Source of the DNA: Flaviflexus salsibiostraticola | GTDB taxonomy: Bacteria; Actinomycetota; Actinomycetes; Actinomycetales; Actinomycetaceae | Direction: 5' to 3' | Assembly: GCF_003952265.1 (NCBI RefSeq) | Contig: NZ_CP034438.1 | Location: 1,736,001-1,800,000, forward strand | DNA: 64,000 nucleotides | Shown: piece after piece, positions 1 through 8,423 of the stretch | How the letters are laid out: each line of letters begins with the position of its first letter | Numbering within the stretch: the stretch's first letter is position 1 | The notes under the pieces: model-generated | The model's input: only the letters and a program-made list of their open reading frames with translations | Databases searched by the model: none | What the model was told of the DNA's origin: nothing | Position numbers and translations under genes: made by a program

Positions 1-2
1 CG

Positions 3-899
3 GTGCCGCAGATGTGGAGCTCCGTCGCCCTCTTTTACGACCGTGAGCTGTTCACCGATGTCGACCTGCGGAGCGAAGCCCTCACGTGGGCGCCGGACGG
101 CGGCGAGGGCGATACTCTCATCGCTGCCGCCACGGAGCTGACGGTCGACGAGAACGGCAGGAATGCTGCCGATGACAACTTCGATCCCGACTCTGTCGTC
201 CGCTACGGCTTCGCCGCAGATCCTGATATCAGGACCGCCTTCATCCCCTTCATCCACCAGGCCGGGGGCCAGTTCCAGGACGCGGATGGTCGCTTCGCCT
301 TCGCAACGGACGAGGGCGAGCAGGCCACACAGTATCTTGTTGACCTCATCCATGAGCACGGCGTCAGCCCGAGCATTGACATGGCCGACGATGAACAGCT
401 GCCCGCGCTCTTCGCCGACGGCGAGATCGCGCTCTACCAGTCCGATTCGGACATCCTCGGCTTCATCGCCCGCGAGGCGGAGATCGACTGGGCCATCGCC
501 CCCATCGTCGGCGGTCCCGAGGGCAAGATCTCGTCCCTCGACGGCGTCGCCGCCGCGGGCAATGCGGACAGCGATCATCCCGAGGCGACAGCCCTCCTGC
601 TCGAGTGGCTGGGGACCGCAAAGGGTCAGGAGCCGCTCGCCGCGCACGGCCTCGCCTTCCCGGGCAATCTCCGCGCCCAGGACACATACGTGAACCACTG
701 GGCGAAGCAGGGGGTCGACGTGTCGGTCTTCATCGAGAGCTCCCGGCACGCGATCACGGTCTCAGCCCACGACCTCGACATTCAACCCGCGCTCGAAGAG
801 ATTCGGTCGATGAGGCATCGCATCCTCGCCGGAGAGGTTCCCGTGGCCGAGGGCCTTCAGCAGGCCCAGCGCGCCGGCAACGACGCCCTCGGCGGATAG
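3..899 (+). CDS. ABC-type sugar/solute-binding protein, 5' end cut off
   Basis: This is the C-terminal 298 residues of an extracellular solute-binding protein (family 1, maltose/oligosaccharide type). Such lipoproteins catch a substrate outside the membrane and hand it to an ABC importer. The open frame runs in from the window edge, so the signal peptide and true start are missing and the first codon here is not a start. The family is recognised from the FADGEIALYQSDS and WAIAPIVGGPEG segments, the Gly/Ala-rich hinge near residue 180, and the closing stretch of helices ending in the usual ALEEIR...AVAEGLQQA pattern. The substrate cannot be told from the sequence. The next gene is on the other strand, so permease genes, if linked, lie upstream of the window. 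Confidence 0.8.
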   Translation: MPQMWSSVALFYDRELFTDVDLRSEALTWAPDGGEGDTLIAAATELTVDENGRNAADDNFDPDSVVRYGFAADPDIRTAFIPFIHQAGGQFQDADGRFAFATDEGEQATQYLVDLIHEHGVSPSIDMADDEQLPALFADGEIALYQSDSDILGFIAREAEIDWAIAPIVGGPEGKISSLDGVAAAGNADSDHPEATALLLEWLGTAKGQEPLAAHGLAFPGNLRAQDTYVNHWAKQGVDVSVFIESSRHAITVSAHDLDIQPALEEIRSMRHRILAGEVPVAEGLQQAQRAGNDALGG

Positions 900-933
900 C
901 GCCGCTGACGCCAGAACCTCGAGACTCTCGCGG

Positions 934-1506
934 CTACCGGCGCTGACGGTCGAGAATCACCTGCAGGATCCCATCGGCGCCATTCTCGACCGCGGCGAGC
1001 GTGTCATAGAAGCCGTCCTGCCCGCCGTACCACGGGTCCGGAACATCCCAGTCCCCGTCCGATGAGTAGAAGTCGGAGTAGCCGCGCCCCGAGGTGCCGC
1101 CGCTGGTGAGTGCACCACCCGCACCGAACGCCCCGTGCGGGGCGTAGTCGAGATCGCTCGACTCGTCATACTCGCGCCAGAGATGGATCTTCGCGTGGTC
1201 GACGCCGTGGCTGTCGGCCAGCCTCTTGAGCTGGCGAGCATGCCCCACCGTCATCGCCAACACCAGGTCCGATTCCTCGAGATCCTCAGGCGTGACCTTC
1301 CGTGCGCTGCGGCGCGGGACCGGATAGCCGGCCTCCCGCAGGACCCGTGCGGCACGCGAATCGATCGGGTTGCCATGCTCCTCGGCGGAGACACCGACAG
1401 AATCGACGACGGCATCGATGCCGGCCGCGGCGAGCCGTTCGCGGAGCACGACCTCTCCCATCGGAGACCGGCAGATATTACCTGTACAGACGACGAGAAT
1501 GCGCAT
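934..1506 (-). CDS. low-molecular-weight protein-tyrosine phosphatase
   Basis: A cytoplasmic phosphatase of the LMW-PTP/arsenate-reductase fold, 190 residues. The P-loop CTGNICRS (C7-x5-R13, followed by S14) is intact at the N-terminus and the general-acid DPWY motif (D157) is near the C-terminus, so the enzyme should be active on phosphotyrosine. It is longer than the usual 150-160 residues because of a Gly/Ser-rich insert at about residues 124-150, just before the acid loop. There is no Shine-Dalgarno sequence. A TAGAAT hexamer lies exactly six bases before the ATG, so the mRNA is probably leaderless. It is monocistronic, and its substrate is not evident from the neighbours. Confidence 0.88.
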   Translation of the reverse strand: MRILVVCTGNICRSPMGEVVLRERLAAAGIDAVVDSVGVSAEEHGNPIDSRAARVLREAGYPVPRRSARKVTPEDLEESDLVLAMTVGHARQLKRLADSHGVDHAKIHLWREYDESSDLDYAPHGAFGAGGALTSGGTSGRGYSDFYSSDGDWDVPDPWYGGQDGFYDTLAAVENGADGILQVILDRQRR

Positions 1507-1512
1507 GGCGCG

Positions 1513-1518
1513 ATTCTA
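1513..1518 (-). promoter_or_regulatory. -10 element, leaderless start of the phosphatase gene
   Basis: TAGAAT read on the minus strand, six bases before the ATG at 1506. It fits TANNNT, and no ribosome binding site is present. Confidence 0.55.
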
Positions 1519-1592
1519 ACGGGTTCGCGCCACGCACAGCTGTCCGGTCCTCCCGGGGTGATCCCGGGGGAGCCATCGGACCCACGCTCGCG

Positions 1593-1598
1593 TAGTCT
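1593..1598 (+). promoter_or_regulatory. -10 element, leaderless start of the lipoprotein gene
   Basis: TAGTCT, seven bases before the ATG at 1606, with no purine-rich ribosome binding site between them. Confidence 0.55.
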
Positions 1599-1605
1599 TG
1601 TCCCC

Positions 1606-2331
1606 ATGTTGCGACGCACCTCTGCCCTCATTGTCACCGCCCTCGTCACCCTCGGCGCCTGCTCGAGCGACGAGGAGGCACCCGAGACTCCCGGAGCATC
1701 GGCCACCACCGATGCGGCCGAGACGTCGGAGGCTGTGGATTACGAGTGCACGGATCCGCTGGCGGGCGAGCCCACGGAGGTCGATGCCTACGACCTCATC
1801 GTCTGCACCACCCTCGCCCTCGCCGGCACCGAAGGCTACGCGACGACATCGGTCGTCGAGGGCGTCGGCGAGACGCTTCTGCGGGTCAATAGTGAACCGT
1901 TCACGGTCGAGGTCGACTACGCGGATGGCACGTCGATCATCGCGAACGCCTCGGATGCGTGGGTGGATGCGGGTGACGGCAGCTGGCAGAAGGCCGACAT
2001 CAATTCCAGCGACTACCTCACCGCCCAGGCCACCCAGATCTACGACACCTACCTGCTCACCCACGACCCGGCCTACACCGCGGCCGACATCCCCGAGGGA
2101 ACCTCCTACACGGTCGAGGGCACTGAAGAGATCGACGGCGTCGAATACACGATTCTCGGGGCGCAGTTCGAGGACGAGTCCTCGACCAGCACTCTGCGCA
2201 TGTGGGTGAGCGATGACTACCGCCAGCAGAAGATGACGATGACGATGGAATCCCCGGACACGGAGCCGCTCAGCGTCACGACCGAGTACGTCGAATGGGA
2301 CGCCCCGCAGCAGATCGAGATCCCCGAGTAA
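1606..2331 (+). CDS. secreted lipoprotein, LppX/LprG-like
   Basis: A 241-residue exported lipoprotein. The signal peptide has two arginines, a hydrophobic core and the lipobox LGAC, with the lipidated cysteine at residue 19, followed by an acidic Ser/Thr-rich linker to about residue 45. The rest is beta-rich (VEVDYADGTSIIANASDAWVDAG and similar strands) and resembles the LppX/LprG lipid-carrier fold, in which a curved sheet encloses a lipid. That assignment rests on pattern only. I chose the ATG at 1606 because it gives a complete signal peptide and sits behind a -10 hexamer. The open frame extends upstream of it, but that part looks non-coding. Gene neighbours give no functional clue. Confidence 0.7.
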   Translation: MLRRTSALIVTALVTLGACSSDEEAPETPGASATTDAAETSEAVDYECTDPLAGEPTEVDAYDLIVCTTLALAGTEGYATTSVVEGVGETLLRVNSEPFTVEVDYADGTSIIANASDAWVDAGDGSWQKADINSSDYLTAQATQIYDTYLLTHDPAYTAADIPEGTSYTVEGTEEIDGVEYTILGAQFEDESSTSTLRMWVSDDYRQQKMTMTMESPDTEPLSVTTEYVEWDAPQQIEIPE

Positions 2332-2381
2332 GTCAGACGCTCACTCCTCGGCGCTGACACGGCGCGCCGTCTGCTCGGAGT

Positions 2382-3368
2382 CTAGAGCGGGATCTCCTCC
2401 AGCTTCGTCGTCACCCGGCGTCTCAGCGCCTCCGACGGCTCCGCGAAGAAGGAGGCCTGTCTGCCCGTGCGCTGCCAGGTTCCGATAACCCTCCCGCCGA
2501 GCATGATTGTCGGCTTGAAGACGCCATTACCACCGGGGCAGATGTCGGCCGCACGGTCCGGATTCAGGCTGGCGCTGCGGTCGGCGTAGCCGAGCAGCAT
2601 CTCATCGAACCCGGGCAGCAGGTGGAGACTGCGAGGGCTCGCAGCGCCGTGGTCGTCGGTACCCCACCACCAGCCATCGCGTTCGACGAGACCTGAACTC
2701 GCGAGCGCCCGATCAACGTCCCGCAGGGGCAGGTTCGCCCACCACGCCACATCCCTCCGCGTCGTCGGCGCATGGGAGGTGACATAGCGGGTGACGATGT
2801 CGGCGACGATCTCGTCGTAGTCCCGCTCTTTAGCCTGCGGCACCCACTCGTCGAGAAGGACCAGGTGCTGCTCCTTGCCGACCATCGGCCCCCAGACGAG
2901 GAGGCCCTCGAGGCTGAGGTGGAAGATGAGGTGGTAGGCCCTACCCTGCTCGGTCGCGAGGCCAGCCTGCCTCCACGCCTCGACGAGCTCGGTCCGGGTG
3001 ATGCCGGAACCGACAGCGGTGCCGACGACGTCCCGGGCCCGCTCGAGCACGTCCTCGTCGATGCCGAGTTCGCGCCTGCGTCGCACGGTCTGCGGGAAGG
3101 TCCGCTCCCTCGCAACGACGAGCAGGTCCCGCACGCGGTCCGCCCCGACCACGTGGAGGGTGCCGCGCTGCGGCCAGGTCCGCACGATCTCACCGGAGTT
3201 GAAGGCGTCGATGACCGCCTGCCTGCCACCCGTCGCACGCAGTGCGATCGAGGTGATGACTCCGGGCAGGTCCTGCCCCTGCATCGCACCGAAGTGGGAG
3301 ACGACCCCTTCGGGGTCGCGGCCCTCGACGAGGAGCTGCGAGGCAAGACGGGCAAGCGCTGGGGACAC
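2382..3368 (-). CDS. winged-helix DNA glycosylase, AlkZ/HTH_42 family
   Basis: A 328-residue protein of the HTH_42 family, whose founder AlkZ of Streptomyces unhooks DNA interstrand crosslinks by base excision. The catalytic Q-x-Q motif is visible as AMQGQD (Q30, Q32), followed by TWPQRGTLHVV and a C-terminal region ending in LLPGFDEMLLGY...GGRVIGTW, all family hallmarks. I placed the start at the GTG at 3368 because GAGGGAG lies five bases upstream and homology-like sequence begins there. The open frame continues upstream to 3512 but that extension is low-complexity. A stand-alone gene. Whether it acts on crosslinks or on other alkylated bases cannot be decided here. Confidence 0.8.
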   Translation of the reverse strand: MSPALARLASQLLVEGRDPEGVVSHFGAMQGQDLPGVITSIALRATGGRQAVIDAFNSGEIVRTWPQRGTLHVVGADRVRDLLVVARERTFPQTVRRRRELGIDEDVLERARDVVGTAVGSGITRTELVEAWRQAGLATEQGRAYHLIFHLSLEGLLVWGPMVGKEQHLVLLDEWVPQAKERDYDEIVADIVTRYVTSHAPTTRRDVAWWANLPLRDVDRALASSGLVERDGWWWGTDDHGAASPRSLHLLPGFDEMLLGYADRSASLNPDRAADICPGGNGVFKPTIMLGGRVIGTWQRTGRQASFFAEPSEALRRRVTTKLEEIPL

Positions 3369-3565
3369 GGGGACTCCCTCGGTCAGTGCGCCTGTCGGGC
3401 AGGCGAGGATGGACCGATGGTACCGCCGGACTGGTCCGACATGGGCCGCCCACGATATCCACCCTCGGCTGGATGATCGTTCTGGACTAGGATTGTGCTC
3501 ACGATTCGACACGACGGCTCCGTGTCACCGGTGCCAGAATGTCGAACTTCACGTGGAGGTATGAC

Positions 3566-3817
3566 ATGGGACCGAACTGGCACATGGGCTGGGGCCCGGC
3601 GTGGGGATGGGTCTTCCTCGTCGTCCTCATCATTGGAATAATCGCGCTCGTCGTCTTCCTCATCCGCCTGCTCACGTCGCGCGATGATCGGCCGACGCAG
3701 CAGGGGTCCGCGAGCCGTGCGCGGGAGCTGCTCGATGAGCGATACGCGAGGGGAGAGATCGATTCGAGCGAGTACGAGGAGCGGCGGCGACGGCTGGACG
3801 GGATGTCCGGACCGTGA
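3566..3817 (+). CDS. small SHOCT-domain membrane protein
   Basis: An 83-residue protein with a Trp/Met/Gly-rich N-terminus, one membrane helix (about residues 14-38) and a C-terminal SHOCT domain, seen as ARELLDERYARGEIDSSEYEERRRRL. SHOCT is a short oligomerisation/protein-contact module often found at the end of membrane proteins. The start at 3566 follows GTGGAGG at ideal spacing. The stop codon overlaps the GTG of the multicopper oxidase (GTGA), so the two are translationally coupled. Small SHOCT proteins often neighbour copper-handling genes, which is in keeping with this pairing. Its own role is unknown. Confidence 0.8.
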   Translation: MGPNWHMGWGPAWGWVFLVVLIIGIIALVVFLIRLLTSRDDRPTQQGSASRARELLDERYARGEIDSSEYEERRRRLDGMSGP

Positions 3818-5247
3818 CGGACATGACGCGGCGCCAGGCGATCAGGCTCGGCGCCGTGGGCGCCCTCGGGGTGGCGATCGGTGGCGTCGGCCTGTCACAG
3901 ACCGGACTCCCGTGGGGCGAGTCGGCGACCGCAGGAGCCCGACTCGCTGATCCTGAGGCTCTCCGCAGCAGCGGCGGCATCCTCGCGGTGGACCTCGTCG
4001 CGGCCCACCACCGCACGAGCATCGCCGGCCGCGACGCACGCGTGCTGGCCTACGGAGAGTCCCTGCCGGGGCGGACGTGGCGGGTCCGGCCGGGCGACCG
4101 CATCGATGTGCGGCTGCGCAACGAGCTCGACACGCCGACGAACCTTCATACGCATGGACTCGCCGTCTCCCCGCGCGGCAATGGGGACAACCCCTTCCTG
4201 TCGATCGATCCGGGTGAGAGCATCGACTACACGTTCCAGCTCCCCGAGGACCACCCGACCGGCGTGGCCTGGTACCACCCCCACCGGCACGGCACCGTCG
4301 CCGACCAGCTCTTCGGCGGACTCTACGGCGCCCTCATCGTCGAGGACGACGACGTGCCCGCCTCGAGTGAGCGCGTGCTCATCATTTCCGATATCACGCT
4401 GACCGCGTCGGGCGACGTCGCCCCCGCCTCACAGCAGGACGTGATGATGGGGCGGGAGGGTCGGCTCCTACTCGTCAATGGGCAGCACCGGCCGTTGATC
4501 TCGGCGCGGGCGGGCGACATCGAACGCTGGCGGGTGATCAACGCCTGCACGTCTCGGTACATCACGTTCGCCGTGCCCGGCCAGGAGTTACATCTTCTCG
4601 GAATGGATATGGGCCGAGCCTCCGCTCCGCGTGAGATCTCCGATGTTCTTCTTCCCCCGGGCGGCCGTGCCGACCTGCTCGTGGCGCTCAGTCCCGGCAC
4701 CGCCGAGGTCCAGACACTCGGCTATGACCGAGGAGGCATGGGGATGATGGGCGGGGGCCTGTCGGGATCCGCGGTGCTGGCGACACTCAGCGTCACCGGC
4801 GGCAATGCCGCCCCGCCGATCGGGCTGGCCGACGAGCGGGATGCTCCTGACCTGCGCGGAGCGACCATCGCGGGACGCCGGGAGATCGCGTTCACGATGA
4901 GCATGGGGATGCGAGGGCGGATGATGGACATGGGCTTCGACGGCCGCGCCTTCGATATCGACCGCATCGATCAGCGGGTCGACGCCGGGGCGGTCGAGGA
5001 GTGGATCATCAGCAACCCGACCCCGATGGACCACCCCTTCCACCTGCACGTGTGGCCGATGCAGGTGATCGAGGCGGATGGTCAGGCGCTCGACGAGCCC
5101 ACGTGGCGCGACGTCGTCAACGTGCCGGCGCAGGGCCGAGTGCGGGTCCTCGTCGACTTCTCGCGCAATCCCGGACGGAGCGTGTACCACTGCCACATCC
5201 TCGATCATGAGGATGCGGGAATGATGGCGAGCGTCGAGGTCGGATAG
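3814..5247 (+). CDS. Tat-exported multicopper oxidase, CueO/SufI-like
   Basis: A 477-residue multicopper oxidase, probably acting outside the membrane on Cu(I) or phenolic substrates. The N-terminus has a twin-arginine signal (TRRQAIRLG followed by a Gly/Ala-rich core). All copper motifs are present: HTHG (H112, H114), WYHPHRHG (H155, H157, H159), HPFHLH (H407, H410, H412) and HCHILDHEDAGM (H459, C460, H461, H465, axial M470). Two Met-rich segments (around residues 309-313 and 365-378) recall the Met-rich region of CueO that binds Cu(I), which favours copper detoxification. The GTG start overlaps the stop of the SHOCT gene; an ATG nine bases on is an alternative start that keeps the RR motif. 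Confidence 0.9.
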   Translation: MTDMTRRQAIRLGAVGALGVAIGGVGLSQTGLPWGESATAGARLADPEALRSSGGILAVDLVAAHHRTSIAGRDARVLAYGESLPGRTWRVRPGDRIDVRLRNELDTPTNLHTHGLAVSPRGNGDNPFLSIDPGESIDYTFQLPEDHPTGVAWYHPHRHGTVADQLFGGLYGALIVEDDDVPASSERVLIISDITLTASGDVAPASQQDVMMGREGRLLLVNGQHRPLISARAGDIERWRVINACTSRYITFAVPGQELHLLGMDMGRASAPREISDVLLPPGGRADLLVALSPGTAEVQTLGYDRGGMGMMGGGLSGSAVLATLSVTGGNAAPPIGLADERDAPDLRGATIAGRREIAFTMSMGMRGRMMDMGFDGRAFDIDRIDQRVDAGAVEEWIISNPTPMDHPFHLHVWPMQVIEADGQALDEPTWRDVVNVPAQGRVRVLVDFSRNPGRSVYHCHILDHEDAGMMASVEVG

Positions 5248-5248
5248 C

Positions 5249-5280
5249 GCGAGGCACGGCCGGAGACTTCTCGGCCTCGC
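5249..5280. terminator. hairpin terminator between convergent genes
   Basis: GCGAGGC (5249-5255) pairs with GCCTCGC (5274-5280), and the inner part adds a GGCCG/CGGCC-type stem. There is no U-tract, which is common for high-GC terminators. It sits between the oxidase and the convergent HdeD-like gene. Confidence 0.5.
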
Positions 5281-5303
5281 CCCAGGGCGGGCCGCGGCCC
5301 CCT

Positions 5304-5888
5304 TCAGCCCTCGCTGTCCTTGGGTCGACTGCCCGCGATCGCTCGGACGACGTTGAGAATCCCGAGGACGATGAGCGAGATCGCGAGGAACCACCAGAGG
5401 AAGACGGCGCCCCAGATGGCGTTGCTCAGCAGGGTGAATCCGGCGATGACGGAGAGGAGCGCGAAAAGGGCTCCGACCACCTTCGACCCGGACTGGCCGA
5501 GTGTGAAGAGGGCCGTGAAGCCCTCGATGATCCACATGATGCCGACCATGATCGTGAGGAATAGAGCGAGGAAGACCGCGGATTCCCGGAGGGATGAGAA
5601 GGCGTAGGCGCCCGCAACGACGTAGAGGACGCCGAGGAGGACGTGGGCGATGCGGCCACCGGCTCCGAGTTCCTTGCCGATAAGGCCGACGCCGACATAG
5701 AAGATCCCGGCCACGATGGCATAGAGGGCGATGACGCCCGTTAGTGCAACGGCGGTCTTCGTGGGCCAGAAGAGAATGGCGGTGCCGAAGCCGATTCCCG
5801 CCAGACCTGCCAGGAGAAGTGCGAACCTCGCCCCCTTGACGGGGATGGGCTTATCGGCGGTGGATTCGATTGACGATTGTGTAGACAT
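5304..5888 (-). CDS. HdeD/DUF308 family membrane protein
   Basis: A 194-residue integral membrane protein with six predicted helices arranged as three similar pairs. The LLAGLAGIGFGTAILFWP and LYAIVAGIFYVGVGLI segments match the HdeD/DUF308 family. HdeD of E. coli contributes to acid resistance at high cell density; most other members have no known role. The ATG at 5888 was chosen; a TTG twelve bases upstream would add four residues. No clear Shine-Dalgarno sequence is seen. The gene is isolated between the oxidase and the exporter/regulator pair. Confidence 0.8.
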   Translation of the reverse strand: MSTQSSIESTADKPIPVKGARFALLLAGLAGIGFGTAILFWPTKTAVALTGVIALYAIVAGIFYVGVGLIGKELGAGGRIAHVLLGVLYVVAGAYAFSSLRESAVFLALFLTIMVGIMWIIEGFTALFTLGQSGSKVVGALFALLSVIAGFTLLSNAIWGAVFLWWFLAISLIVLGILNVVRAIAGSRPKDSEG

Positions 5889-6023
5889 CGACGTACCCAA
5901 CTTTCAGGAAATCCATGCCGGATTTCTCAAGGCGAAGTCTAATTCCACCAAAGATCACTGAACAAGACCCAGATCCACCGAATGCCCTGGCGACCACGGT
6001 CACGGACTCAGTGCCGCGACCGT

Positions 6024-7259
6024 CTACACCCGCTTCGCGGGTTCTGCAGGAAGTGTTGCGTGTGCACCCGTCCACGTCCGCAGCGCCACCGCCCCACCGA
6101 CCACACCGATTCCGACAAGGACGAGAGCAACCGCTGACAGGCCCAGTGCAGCACCGAGAATGCCGGCGAGCGGATAGGTGATGAGGAAGCACGCGTGCGA
6201 GAGGGAGAACTGCGCGGCGAAGACCGCAGCCCGGGTCTGTTCCGTGCTGTTGCGGCGCAGCAGCCGGGCCGACGGGGTGAGGATCGTCGAGGTCGCGGCC
6301 CCCAGCAGCAGCCACACACCAAGCAGCGCGGTCCACTGTGCGCCGCCCTCCATCCAAGCAAACACTCCCGTGCCCGCGAGAAGCAGCAACGGCAGGGCGA
6401 CCCCTCCGGCCAACATGACAGGCCGGTCGGACAGGCGCCGGAGGAGCCCCGGCATGAGAAGCGCGACGATCATCGACCCGCCGCCGTAGGCGGCCAGCAT
6501 GAGGGCCACGTCGGCCTGGTCGCGGCCGAGCTCGCCCTGGACGATAACGACGGTGTTGACGATGACCATGGCGGTCGTGGTCGCTACGACCAGATTGAGC
6601 CCCATGAGCCCTCGAAGCTCGCGGGTTTCGCGGAAGATTCGGGCGCCGCTCGTGAGGCGGTCGAGGAAGGGCGAGGGCTGCGGTGCGTCGATGTCGGGAA
6701 ACCGCGCGACCATGACGAGCACCGCAGAACCGAGGAAGCCGACCACCGTGCCCACGAACAGGCTGTGATAGTCGATGACGGTGAGGAGCGCCGCGGCGAG
6801 CATGGGGCTGGCGAGCGCCTCGAGGTCGTAGGCGAAGCGGGAGAGCGACAGGGCGTTCGTGTAGTCATCCTCGGCGGGAAGGACGGACGGGATCACGGCC
6901 TGGAAGGTCGGGGTGAACGTGGCCGAGGCGGACTGGAGGAGGAAGATGAGGATGTAGATCTGCCACGCCTCGGTGACGAAGGGCAGAGAGAGCGCGACAC
7001 CGGCCCGGACGAGGTCTGCCGTGATGAGGACGGGTTTGCGGGGCGCGTGCGCGAGCAGAGCGGCCATGACCGGGGCAACCGCGACGTAGGCGATCATCTT
7101 GATGCTCATGGCGACGCCCAGGACGATGCCGGCGTCGCCACCGGCGATGTCGAAGGCGAGCAGGCCGAGCGCGACGGTCAGCAGACCCGTGCCGAGCAGG
7201 GCGATCATCTGCGCGCTGAACAGCTTCGCGTAGGTCGGGTTGCGAAGGACGGCGATCAT
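6024..7259 (-). CDS. MFS transporter coupled to a metal-type regulator
   Basis: A 411-residue major facilitator with about 12 membrane helices, beginning RNPTYAKLFSAQMIALLGTG and carrying a poorly conserved loop 2-3 (HAPRKP). It belongs to a group of MFS proteins commonly encoded with ArsR-type regulators. The start codon overlaps the stop of the upstream regulator gene by four bases (ATGA), so the two are co-translated. The neighbouring sensor looks metal-responsive, which suggests export of a metal or metal complex, but the transporter sequence alone does not name a substrate. Confidence 0.8.
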   Translation of the reverse strand: MIAVLRNPTYAKLFSAQMIALLGTGLLTVALGLLAFDIAGGDAGIVLGVAMSIKMIAYVAVAPVMAALLAHAPRKPVLITADLVRAGVALSLPFVTEAWQIYILIFLLQSASATFTPTFQAVIPSVLPAEDDYTNALSLSRFAYDLEALASPMLAAALLTVIDYHSLFVGTVVGFLGSAVLVMVARFPDIDAPQPSPFLDRLTSGARIFRETRELRGLMGLNLVVATTTAMVIVNTVVIVQGELGRDQADVALMLAAYGGGSMIVALLMPGLLRRLSDRPVMLAGGVALPLLLLAGTGVFAWMEGGAQWTALLGVWLLLGAATSTILTPSARLLRRNSTEQTRAAVFAAQFSLSHACFLITYPLAGILGAALGLSAVALVLVGIGVVGGAVALRTWTGAHATLPAEPAKRV

Positions 7260-7642
7260 GACCGGGCCTCCGGCTCGATGGGGGCGGGCGTGTGATGGTG
7301 CGGCGGGATCTGGCCGATGGCAACCGCATGTTCGGCCTGCCGGATCGCCTCGACGACCAGCGCGGCCGCGTGCTCGTCCACGAGGCGGTACATGACGCTT
7401 GTGCCCTCCTGACGTGTCGTCACCATGCGCGCCATTCGGAGACGGGCAAGGTGCTGAGAGACTCCGGATGGCTTCTTGCCCACGATCTCCGCGAGCGCGC
7501 CGACCGACAGCTCCTCGTCGCTCTCGAGCGCCAGGATGATCCTGATGCGCGTGGGATCGGACAGCAGACCGAGCACCTCGGCTGCGAGTTCGACGTAGGG
7601 CGACGATAGGCTGACATCTGACATGTCATTTTCTGCATGCAT
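7256..7642 (-). CDS. ArsR/SmtB-family metal-sensing repressor
   Basis: A 128-residue winged-helix repressor. The recognition region reads VGKKPSGVSQHLARLRMARMV (residues 54-74). The helix that holds metal in SmtB/NmtR has D89-x-H91 and H105, and a C-terminal HHH (115-117) may complete a site of the NmtR kind. The position equivalent to the NmtR H104 is Q102, so the site is not identical. It precedes and overlaps the MFS exporter, which it probably represses. TACTAT lies six bases before the first ATG and no ribosome binding site is present, so the first ATG is taken as a leaderless start. The promoter region (7643-7670) is AT-rich and could hold the operator. Confidence 0.85.
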   Translation of the reverse strand: MHAENDMSDVSLSSPYVELAAEVLGLLSDPTRIRIILALESDEELSVGALAEIVGKKPSGVSQHLARLRMARMVTTRQEGTSVMYRLVDEHAAALVVEAIRQAEHAVAIGQIPPHHHTPAPIEPEARS

Positions 7643-7648
7643 ACGCAG

Positions 7649-7654
7649 ATAGTA
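7649..7654 (-). promoter_or_regulatory. -10 element of the metal regulator/exporter operon
   Basis: TACTAT on the minus strand, six bases before the ATG at 7642, inside an AT-rich patch that could also hold the repressor operator. Confidence 0.55.
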
Positions 7655-7839
7655 ATATATGACCGTCGTGTGGCACGACCCCTGAGGCGATGAGAATTGC
7701 GGACCTCCGCTGTGCAGATGGCCGGAGCATGGGCGGCCTCCGCGTCGACCGGATCTGCAGTGAATCGTTCGAATCGACCGTGTTCATCCCGGTGCGCATG
7801 AGCACCACACCCACTCTGTTGAGACGCTCAGTTGCCTGG

Positions 7840-7845
7840 TAGTTT
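7840..7845 (+). promoter_or_regulatory. -10 element, leaderless start of the small lipoprotein gene
   Basis: TAGTTT, six bases before the ATG at 7852. A TTGAGA lies 15 bases upstream (7819-7824), somewhat too close for a standard -35. Confidence 0.5.
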
Positions 7846-7851
7846 GGGCGC

Positions 7852-8013
7852 ATGAAAGCTGCACGATTCCTGCTTGGAATGGCGCTGGTGGCGACTGGCC
7901 TGGCCGCCTGCAGCGGAGACGGTGTCGGCGGATACGGCGGCGAACCGGCGTCGTCCACGACGGTGGGCACGACAGCGCGGGTCGACATCGAACCGGACGA
8001 GCCCACGGCATAG
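7852..8013 (+). CDS. tiny lipoprotein, 53 residues
   Basis: A short gene encoding a signal peptide (MKAARFLLGMALVATGLAAC) with lipobox LAAC, the lipidated cysteine at residue 20, then a 33-residue Gly/Ser/Thr-rich acidic tail without a recognisable domain. The -10 hexamer directly before the ATG and the textbook lipobox make it a likely real gene despite its size. Function unknown. It could be a cell-surface lipopeptide or the remnant of a larger lipoprotein. Confidence 0.55.
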   Translation: MKAARFLLGMALVATGLAACSGDGVGGYGGEPASSTTVGTTARVDIEPDEPTA

Positions 8014-8423
8014 TCGACTCCCCCTCCCCGGCGTCGCAGGTAGAGTCCGTCTGCGCGGACGGCGGGGACGGTTGCCTCCGTCGCGCGAGGCAGCGGATCC
8101 CTCACCCACCTGCCGGATTCGCCTTTCCCCCACGTTCGGCGCACGTACCAGACCCGCAGCAGATCGTCGTCCCGCCATCGTCGCCCGGGCGGGCACCGCC
8201 GGGTACGTGGGCGGAGAACCTGCCGTAAGGGACTGACTTCCGACTCTGGCGCGAGGGGGCGCTGGGTGCTTAGATAACGTCACCACTGAGTCCGGGGGAC
8301 ATGATGAACGATTGTCGGGGCACCGCAGGGATCGTCAGCGCTCCACCCTGTGCACGGCAGGGCCATTCCTCCAACCGACCCGACATCCGCATCGTTGCCG
8401 ATTCTCGATGAGGTGGGTGAACG
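8014..8423. other. gap without a recognisable gene
   Basis: About 410 bases between the small lipoprotein and the broken P-type ATPase gene. Open frames here lack start signals and any familiar protein pattern. No tRNA, repeat or riboswitch-like structure was recognised. The end must hold the mgtA promoter, but I cannot place it with confidence. Confidence 0.4.
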
